A DNA stretch of 60,261 nt, from NCBI GenBank assembly GCA_002212985.1, contig NBMY01000084.1:1-60261 (forward strand), read 5' to 3'. Below are positions 46,394-54,400 of the stretch, piece after piece. Under the pieces are notes generated by a model. That model did not search any database, was not told where the DNA came from, and worked only from the letters and a program-made list of their open reading frames with translations. The translations under genes and the position numbers were made by a program. Source of the stretch: Sphingobacteriales bacterium TSM_CSS. GTDB lineage: Bacteria; Bacteroidota; Bacteroidia; Chitinophagales; UBA2359. Position 1 is the stretch's first letter, and the number at the start of each line of letters is the position of its first letter.

Positions 46394-46514
46394 CAAAGGT
46401 ACAACTTCTTTTTTAGTTTTACAACTAATTTTTTAGTTGTTTTTTACACAACTTCCAAAAACCAAAGCAAAGATACAACTAAGTTTTTAGTTTTACAACT
46501 AATCTCTTAGTTTT
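46394..46514 (-). promoter_or_regulatory. Two tandem promoters with TTAGTT-N4-AACTAA dyads (74-bp direct duplication)
   Basis: Module A has a -7 TACCTTTG (46394-46401) and the dyad TTAGTT-ttac-AACTAA (46413-46428). Module B has a -7 TATCTTTG (46468-46475) and the same dyad at 46487-46502. Each module also has a further TTAGTT to its right, and ACAACTAA-type half-sites 20 bp apart (46401/46421 and 46475/46495). The dyad covers the expected -33 position (TTG, 20 bp from the -7). Direction: minus, into the DUF1573 gene. Confidence 0.75.
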
Positions 46515-46552
46515 TTTTGAAAAAAACTGAATTTTTTTTTGATTTGCCTTTT

Positions 46553-47839
46553 CTATGGGTTTTGGGCAAGTTGCCGGTATCTGGCAATAAAAAACAAGCC
46601 CGATGCCAGTATGGTTACAACACCGGCGGCAGCCAGCACATACGCGGCCGAAATAAAGAAATTGAGCCAACTTAGCCCGGCTTGCCCAAAGTTTTTATAC
46701 AGTAAAACGGCCACACTACCCAAATAACCAAAAGCATCGGCCACATAAATCATAAACCCCGAATTGCCCGAATACCGAAAGGCCGCAATGAGCCGGTCGA
46801 AAAAAACACAACCAAAGGGCACATAGCCTATGTATAATCCCAGCCCCGTTAACACCATCCACAAGGCCGGGTTCAGGTGGTTGGTTTGGTAAAGCCAGGT
46901 GCTGCCGCCTACCAGCAATGCGCCGCCCAAAATAAGCAGGTGGTAAGTAAGCAGGGCGCCAAAATTGCTTCTTATAAACATGGTAGCGCCCAAAATCAGC
47001 AGTACTGCAATGGCAATGGGCACTTCAGATGCGGTAAAAATATAGGGTGCGCTGCCGTAGCCAAGGGCATTCCAAAGTTCGGCGGCAAAATTATCTCTGA
47101 AATCGCGGAAAGCGGTAAGTAAAATGTAGAAGAACACCAGCACCACAAAACCGGGTGCAAATTGTCCGAAGAACTGGCGGCGTTCTGCCCGGTTCATTGG
47201 TTGCCTTTTGGTGCGCAGTTCTTCGTCTTGCTCGGTAGGCGGCGGAATTTGGTTAAGCAGCAGGGTAAACAATACCATGGGAGCCATAAACACCAGCCCG
47301 GTTACAAAGGGCATCCAAAATTCCGAAACGCCCCATTGGTTCATTACCATTTTGCCAGCGGTTTTTACCGCCCCCGATGCCACAATAAAACTGGCGCTGA
47401 GACCCGCACCCAATATTTCAGAAAAACGACGCCCTTCGAGGTAAGAAAATACAATACCCCAAATCATGCCAAGCGGCATGCCGTTCAAAAACAGAAATAC
47501 TATATTATAAGGTACGGGCACTACGGCAAATAACAGCAGCGCCGCCTGTGCCATACCTATAAGCAGCAGCAGTAAAATGGATCTGCTACCGCTGCTTAGT
47601 TCTGAAATTACCTTTATACCGGTAAATTTTGACAGGGTATAGCCGGCTACCTGCGCCACAATAAGCCAAATTTTGTAATCAATATGCCCGAAAGTCAATC
47701 CTTCATACGTGGCAACCGAAAATGGTTTGCGGTAGGCATACATGCAAAAATAGGTGCCAAAGGCGGCAAAAATGGCATAGGCGGCAAATACGGCGCTGTT
47801 TTGGCGTTGTAACCACCGGCTAATATAGCTTGCTGACAT
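46553..47839 (-). CDS. DUF5690 family / MFS-like integral membrane protein
   Basis: A 428-aa polytopic membrane protein with about 12 hydrophobic segments. The N-terminal FGTYFCMYAYRKPFSVATYEG and later GKMVMNQWGVSEFWMPF are typical of the DUF5690 group, which has a major-facilitator-like layout. Substrate unknown. The ATG at 47839 (MSASYISRW) is preferred over 47863. The gene ends about 40 bp before the duplicated DUF1573 promoter, so the two are probably transcribed separately. Confidence 0.85.
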   Translation of the reverse strand: MSASYISRWLQRQNSAVFAAYAIFAAFGTYFCMYAYRKPFSVATYEGLTFGHIDYKIWLIVAQVAGYTLSKFTGIKVISELSSGSRSILLLLLIGMAQAALLLFAVVPVPYNIVFLFLNGMPLGMIWGIVFSYLEGRRFSEILGAGLSASFIVASGAVKTAGKMVMNQWGVSEFWMPFVTGLVFMAPMVLFTLLLNQIPPPTEQDEELRTKRQPMNRAERRQFFGQFAPGFVVLVFFYILLTAFRDFRDNFAAELWNALGYGSAPYIFTASEVPIAIAVLLILGATMFIRSNFGALLTYHLLILGGALLVGGSTWLYQTNHLNPALWMVLTGLGLYIGYVPFGCVFFDRLIAAFRYSGNSGFMIYVADAFGYLGSVAVLLYKNFGQAGLSWLNFFISAAYVLAAAGVVTILASGLFFIARYRQLAQNP

Positions 47840-48070
47840 GCGTGCAGGATGTTTAGGGTGCAAAATACATGTTTTGGCCGGTATTGTACATATGTTGCCG
47901 GGTTAAGAAAAGGTTAAACATAATCAGCGCCGCCCAATAGAAGTTACCTGCTTTGGCATAGCAAAGCGAGCGATAAATTTAGCCCGGGGTGTGTAGCCCT
48001 GCAATACCCTGTTTGTATGCTGCCGGCTTATAGTTGTTGTTTCCCGAAGCAAACCTTCCGGGTGTTGGGG

Positions 48071-49447
48071 TTATGCTTGTTTCCACATTTCGGTAAATTC
48101 CTTATAAAAATAAGGTATGGTTTCAATGCCTTTATAATAATTAAACAAGCCGTAGTGTTCGTTGGGTGAGTGAATGGCATCGGTATCCAAGCCAAAACCC
48201 AACAATACGGTTTTTGCCTTCAGGGCTTTTTCAAACAGCGCAACTATAGGAATGCTACCGCCCTCGCGGGTAGGAATGGGCATTTTGCCAAAGGTGGCTT
48301 GCATGGCCTTTGCCGCTGCTTTGTACCCTATGGAGTCGGTAGGGGTAACAGCCGGCTCGCCTCCGTGCAGTTCGGTTACTTTTACCATAACCGATGTAGG
48401 GGCTATGCTTTCGAAATGTTTGGCAAAAAGACGGGCAATCTTTGCGGGGTTTTGGTTGGGAACCAGCCGCATGGAGATTTTGGCATACGCTTTAGAGGGC
48501 AGTACTGTTTTTGCACCTTGCCCGGTATAGCCGCCCCAAATGCCGTTTACGTCTAAGGTGGGGCGTATAGAAACGCGTTCAATGGTGGTATAGCCGGCTT
48601 CGCCGTGTATATCGTTAATTTGTAGGTAATTTTTGTACTCTTGCAGATCAAATGGACGTTGGTTCATGGCGGCGCGTTCCTCGGGGCTTAGTTCTGCCAC
48701 ATCATCATAAAAGCCGGGTATGGTAATATGCCCGTTTTGATCGTGCAAAGAGGCAATCATGTTGCACAGTATGTTAATGGGGTTGGCAACAGCGCCGCCA
48801 AATGTGCCCGAATGCAAATCGCGGTTGGGTCCGGTAACTTCCACTTCCATATAAGCCAAGCCCCGCAGTCCGGTGGTAATACTGGGCACGTCGTTGGCAA
48901 TCATAGAGGTATCGGAAACCAAAATAACATCACAGGCCAGTTTGTCGGTGTTTTCCTTAATAAACGGTTCCAGGTTTTCCGACCCCACTTCTTCCTCACC
49001 TTCAATCATAAATTTTACATTGCAGGGCAGGGTTTGGGTTTGCATCATCATTTCAAAGGCTTTAAGGTGCATGTACATTTGCCCTTTGTCGTCGCAGGCG
49101 CCGCGGGCAAATATTTTACCATCTTTTACTACCGGTTCAAACGGGGGCGAGTGCCACAAATCGAGCGGGTCGGGCGGTTGAACGTCGTAATGGCCGTACA
49201 CCAAAACGGTGGGTAAAGCAGGGTTCAGTATTTTTTCGCCATATACAATGGGGTTGCCGCCAGTTTCGCACAGTTCTACGCGGTCGGCCCCTGCTTCCAG
49301 TAATTTTTGCTGTACAAATTTGGCTGTTTGCATCACATCGGTCTTATACTTATTGTCGGCACTTACCGAGGGAATGCGCAGCAATTCGAGTAATTCCGAT
49401 AAAAAACGGTCTTTGTTGGTTTCAATATACTGCAGTTGTGCGTTCAT
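48071..49447 (-). CDS. M20 family dipeptidase
   Basis: A 458-aa cytoplasmic metallopeptidase of the M20 (CNDP/PepV-like) family. Metal ligands are visible: His in VYGHYDVQPPDP, Asp in ARGACDDKGQ, the Glu pair in EGEEEVGSENL, Asp in LVSDTSM, and the last His in IHSPNEHYGLFNYYKGI. The dimerisation domain lies about residues 185-340. It cleaves dipeptides for nutrition. The start at 49447 is chosen; a TAACTTTG -7 box lies at 49478-49485. Confidence 0.92.
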   Translation of the reverse strand: MNAQLQYIETNKDRFLSELLELLRIPSVSADNKYKTDVMQTAKFVQQKLLEAGADRVELCETGGNPIVYGEKILNPALPTVLVYGHYDVQPPDPLDLWHSPPFEPVVKDGKIFARGACDDKGQMYMHLKAFEMMMQTQTLPCNVKFMIEGEEEVGSENLEPFIKENTDKLACDVILVSDTSMIANDVPSITTGLRGLAYMEVEVTGPNRDLHSGTFGGAVANPINILCNMIASLHDQNGHITIPGFYDDVAELSPEERAAMNQRPFDLQEYKNYLQINDIHGEAGYTTIERVSIRPTLDVNGIWGGYTGQGAKTVLPSKAYAKISMRLVPNQNPAKIARLFAKHFESIAPTSVMVKVTELHGGEPAVTPTDSIGYKAAAKAMQATFGKMPIPTREGGSIPIVALFEKALKAKTVLLGFGLDTDAIHSPNEHYGLFNYYKGIETIPYFYKEFTEMWKQA

Positions 49448-50123
49448 AAATTTATAATTATGTGGTAAAAAGCAGGGCAAAGTTACATTTTAATGGCAAT
49501 GTTATTAGTTTTGCGGCCACTAATCCGTTTCTTTTTACAGAACTGTTGCCTTTATACAGGGCGCAGGCTATAGAAAAAAGCAAAATAATGCAAACAAAAT
49601 TTGTTTAACTAAGTTAAATGATGTATTTTCGGGTGACAAATTGTTGGATTTGGGGTCGATAAGAGTGAAGTTTCCCGATAAACTGGATATATTTGCGCCG
49701 TGGGAATGCTGTTCATAACCTAAATTGCAGGTTTAGCGGTAATTTGTCATGTAGAGGTAAAAAGGAACAGAAAACGCAGGTGGTAAAAAATCTTTCTAAA
49801 ATAAACGTTTATTTTTCAGCAAATTTTGAAATATATGGCCGCGGTTTGGTAATTTTACGGCAAAATAGCTTGCTTTACTTGTTGAAAGGGCAGTAATGTA
49901 ATTAACCTGCAAATATTTTAACCGGTTTTTGTTGAGATTAATTACAAAGTACCTATTTTTAAGCCGTAGTTTTATTTTTAGTATTAAGCCAGATGCCCGA
50001 GAAAGAAAAAATACCTAATATTGTAGCCTTAAGCATCAACCATATCAACTAACAGTGCAGTAACATATTACCAACCAACCCGAAACAAATTTTTGAAAAT
50101 CAATAAAACTTAAAATCATAGCT
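49448..50123. other. 676-bp gene-free region upstream of the secreted-protein pair
   Basis: AT-rich. Only the M20 -7 box and a TATATTTG (49688-49695, plus strand) of uncertain use are visible. A 67-codon frame at 49693-49896 has no protein-like pattern. The long leader could carry regulation for the 50124 gene, but no known element is recognised. Confidence 0.5.
49478..49485 (-). promoter_or_regulatory. -7 box TAACTTTG for the M20 dipeptidase gene
   Basis: TAACTTTG on the minus strand fits TAnnTTTG and lies 31 bp before the ATG at 49447, which supports that start. No -33 match is clear. Confidence 0.5.
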
Positions 50124-51407
50124 ATGAAATTTAAGGACACTCTTTTTTATCGTATGACGTGGATAGCTTGCCTTTTCATTTTATCGGCAGGCATTAACCA
50201 TGCCTTTGCCGGCACGGTTAATGTGCAGTTTGCCAATCCTACGGTTAACTGTACGGGCAGCACCCCCACACAATTTTGTATAACTGTACAGGTTCGCGCT
50301 CAATCGGGCACGCTTAAAGTGGGCAACAGCACGGTATTTTTTCAATACAACGCCAATGCTATAAACAACCCGGTTAAGACTGCCGGCAGCGATGCTGCTT
50401 TCGGCACCGGCAGCGGGTATGGTTTTGCCCCGCAATTTTCATTTCTGGAGCAAGGCAATACCGGAGAGGGTAATTTTAACATCTTGCTTGGTAGCGGTTC
50501 CGGCTCGCCTACGACCGATGTTGGCAATGCCGCATGGACCAACGTGGCGCAGTTTTGCTTTACCATAGTAAACTCTGCCGCAACGGCCAACCTCAGCTTT
50601 AATACCAGCTACACCGGTTTTAACGACCAAACCAACAACCCCGCCAACCAGCATACTCTTGGAACCAGTTCGCCCTACAGCGGCGGACTTTCTGCCTGCT
50701 CTGCCACCGGCACAGTGGTTCAGCTAAAAGCCTTCCTCGAAGGCACTTACAGCGCTGGTACCGGCTTAATGGGTAAAAGCCTCAATACCGGTGGCTATAT
50801 TCCTACGGCACAGCCTTACACCGGCACTCCATGGAACTATGCAGGTACTGAAACCTTAGCCGCCATTCCTACCGATATGACCGATTGGGTGCTGGTTTCT
50901 GCCGCTACCTACAACGGTTCTGCCTGGACTATTGTGGAGCGAAAAGCGGCCGTGCTTAAGCAAGACGGTACCATAGTAGATGCTTCGGGAAGCACTACCG
51001 GCGTTACGTTCAGCACCCTTACTTCGGGCGGTAATTATTATTTCGTGATTCGTCACCGAAACCACCTGTCGGTTGTTACGCCTTCGGCAATTTCTGTGCC
51101 CAATGCAACACCCTATAATTTTGGCTCGGCACAGCAAACCTTTGGCGCTATTAACCAGGAAAAACAAATTACGGGCACCAACGCCAAATTCTGTATGATT
51201 TCCGGCAACGGTAACGTAAACGACCTCATTAACGCGCTCGATTTCATTACTTGGAAAAGTGCCTTTACTGCCGGCGCACCCGCCACACAAGGGTATAAAG
51301 CCGGTGATTATGACCTCAGCGGACTTATTAACGCACTCGATTTTGTAAAATGGAAAGCCAACTTTACCGGCGGCTTTACCCAAACAGCAACCGTACCGCA
51401 GCAATAA
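50124..51407 (+). CDS. Secreted protein with cohesin-like N-terminus and dockerin-like repeats
   Basis: A 427-aa exported protein. Signal peptide about 1-29. The N-terminal domain (about 30-190) begins FANPTVNCTGSTPTQFCITV and matches the start of the next gene's product (VIDCSGGTPTTVCFDV) with shared Cys; its beta-rich pattern is cohesin-like, an inference. The middle module (about 200-350) is shared with the 16880-17686 protein (FLEGTYSAGTGLMG, PWNYAGTETLAA, DWVLVS, VIRHRNHLSV). Two dockerin-like loops follow (GNVNDLINALDF and DYDLSGLINALDFVKW). There is no obvious T9SS CTD. The next gene starts 51 bp after the stop on the same strand, so the pair is probably one operon. Confidence 0.85.
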   Translation: MKFKDTLFYRMTWIACLFILSAGINHAFAGTVNVQFANPTVNCTGSTPTQFCITVQVRAQSGTLKVGNSTVFFQYNANAINNPVKTAGSDAAFGTGSGYGFAPQFSFLEQGNTGEGNFNILLGSGSGSPTTDVGNAAWTNVAQFCFTIVNSAATANLSFNTSYTGFNDQTNNPANQHTLGTSSPYSGGLSACSATGTVVQLKAFLEGTYSAGTGLMGKSLNTGGYIPTAQPYTGTPWNYAGTETLAAIPTDMTDWVLVSAATYNGSAWTIVERKAAVLKQDGTIVDASGSTTGVTFSTLTSGGNYYFVIRHRNHLSVVTPSAISVPNATPYNFGSAQQTFGAINQEKQITGTNAKFCMISGNGNVNDLINALDFITWKSAFTAGAPATQGYKAGDYDLSGLINALDFVKWKANFTGGFTQTATVPQQ

Positions 51408-51458
51408 ACCGGCTTTATTGTCAAATAAACGAATTAATATTAATAAAAATAAATTCCC

Positions 51459-54400
51459 ATGAAATTAAAAATTATTACACTTTGTTTGGGCATTGTGTTT
51501 GCATTGGGCAGCGCTTTTGCGCAAACCGCTACCTACTCAGTGTCCACTCCGGTAATTGATTGCAGCGGAGGCACCCCCACCACGGTTTGCTTTGATGTGA
51601 GCGTAAGCACCACTGCTGCGGCCAATAATGCTTTTGCAATAAGTGTTGGTCTTAATTACAACAGCACCACGCTTACCAACCCCACCATAACCTGGAACCC
51701 GCTTTTAGATGACGGTACTGTTTATGACGGCAGTGTTTCTTCAACCCTTCCGGTGTTTAACTTCAGTACGGCATTAATTGGTACTGCCGGTGCTACTACG
51801 CCCCAAATCAGTTCTACCCCCTTGTTGGTTGGTACGGTTTGTTTTACCGTAGCTGTATCGGGTGGTGCAACCGGCCTTAGTTTTAACAACGACGCCACTT
51901 TAACAGCTGTTGTAGATGGTGGTTTTAACCAATTCGATGCTACTTCGGGCAACCTTACCATTCCGGCATCTTCTGCTTTCCCAACCAATGCGGCTTGTGC
52001 AGCGGTTTGTTCTATCAGCAACTTGCAGGCAGGCAACCAAACCGGCTGCGTACCTGCCAGCAACACCTATACCCAGGCTGTGGCAGTTACTTACAGTAAT
52101 CCCCCCGCAGGTGGACAGTTGAATGTAAACGGTCAGCTATTTAACATTACCACCAGCCCGCAAACAGTAATTCTTACCGGCTTAACCGCCAACGGCAACC
52201 CGGTAAACGTAACTGCGTTTTTTACAGCTAGCCCCGCTTGTACCTTTACGGCAAACAGCCTCTTTACGGCTCCGGCAAACTGTACCCCCAGTTGCTCCAT
52301 AAGCGGCATTACTGCAGGCACCCAAACTGCTTGTGTACCTGCCAGCAATACTTACACCCAACAAGTTACGGTAACATACAGCAATGCACCCGCTACCGGA
52401 CAATTGAGCGTAAACGGACAAAACTTTGCCATTACCGGCAGCCCGCAAACGGTAACCCTCACCAACCTGCCGTCCGATGGCAACGCGGTTAGCGTTACGG
52501 CCTCCTTTACCGCCAATGCTTCTTGTACTTTTACCGCCAATAACCTATTTACCGCACCGGCAAGTTGTGCTGTGGTTTGTTCCATCAGCAGCATTACTGC
52601 AGCCGCTCCTTCTGCCTGTAACCCTGCCACCAATACATACAGCGTTGCCGTAACCGTTACTTTCAGCAACCCGCCGGTAGTGGGTAACCTGGTAGTAAAT
52701 GCAGGTTCTGGCAACCAAACTTTTACAGGTATTGGAACCAGCCCCCGCACCGTAACACTTACCAACCTGCCCGCCAACGGCAATCCGGTAAACGTAACGG
52801 CCAGTTTCTCAACCAACCCGGGTTGTGCGCTTACCGTAAACAGCCTGTTTACCGCACCGGTATCTTGTGCCTGTAACCTTTCTATTGCCAACGTTGGCCC
52901 GGTTGTTTGCGCCGGCGATGGTACCAATAATTACACCTACAACGTTACCCTTAACTACAGCAACCCACCCGCAACCGGCAACCTGGTGGTAAACGGCTCA
53001 AACTTTGCCATTACCGGCAGCCCGCAAACCGTAACCCTTAGCGGCATTGCCAACGGCGAGCAAAACATTGATGTTTCGGCATCTTTCTCGGCTAACCTTT
53101 CCTGCAATGCGCTCATACTCGATATAGTTGATGAACCTGCAAGTTGTATTACAGACCCCTGCGCCGGTGTAACAGTTAATACTTCTGCTTCTTACACCTG
53201 TACCGGCGGCATCCAATTATCCGGAAGCGGCGGAACAGGACCCTATACCTTTACTGCTAATGGCACTTCCATAAGTAATGGCGCGATATTGAATAATGGT
53301 ACTTACAGCATTGTGGCTACCGATGCCAACGGCTGTTCCGATGCCACACCGTTTAGCCTTGTGGTAAACGGCATTACCAATGTAACCGCTACGTATAGCT
53401 GCTCAACCGGTTTGAGCTTTACAACTACCGGTGGTGTTGGTCCGTTTACCTTTACTGCCAACGGCAGCCCGGTATCTAATGGATCTACACTTGCCGACGG
53501 CGTTTATGCTATTTTAGCAACTGATGCCAATAGCTGTACTGCTTCGGGTGGAAACATTACCGTTTCCTGCGCCGGACCCTGTACGGGCGTAACCATATCT
53601 GTTTCAGCTACTTATGATTGTGAAACAGGGTTGGCATTTACCGTAACCGGCGGCACCGGTCCATACACTATTGTTGCAGATGGTACAACGACTGTAACCA
53701 ACGGCTCATTCCTGACAAACGGCAACCACACCTTTGTAGCCACTGATGCTAACGGTTGTACCGGCGCTTCTGCCACCTCGCTCAATGTTAACTGTGGTGG
53801 TACAGGCTGTGCAGGAGTTAATATTAATGTTACCGCTTCTTATAGTTGTGCTACCGGTTTGAGTGTAAGCGCCACCGGCGGTCAAGGTCCCTACACCTTT
53901 AGCCAAGGCAATGGCGCTGTTTTAGCCGATGGTTCATATACCATTGTGGCTACCGACGACAACGGTTGTACCGGTTCTGCAAATTTAACGGTTAACTGCA
54001 GCATCTGTAATGGCGTAACCATTGTAGCTTCTGCGTCTTATGACTGCAATGCTGGATTGGTTGTAAGCGCATCGGGCGGCACGGGTCCTTACAGTTTTAC
54101 TGCCAACGGCTCATCGGTAAATAATGGTGCATTCCTGCCCGATGGCACTTATACCATTGTGGCTTTTGATGCCAACGGTTGTGCAGGCAATACCTCGGTT
54201 ACCGTAAGCAGCATCAGCGTTTCTGTATCTTACGACTGCAATGGCGGCGGGTTGAGCATCAGCGCAAGCGGCGGCGTTGCTCCATACAGTTTCTCCACCA
54301 CACAAGGAACCGTAACTAACGGTCAACAATTAGCCAATGGTACTTACCAGTTTATTGCTACCGATGCCAACGGTTGTATCAGCGGTTTTACCAACTTTAC

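Noticed and set aside
49693-49896. 67-codon plus-strand frame
   Set aside because: No recognisable family, no signal peptide, and composition like the surrounding non-coding DNA.
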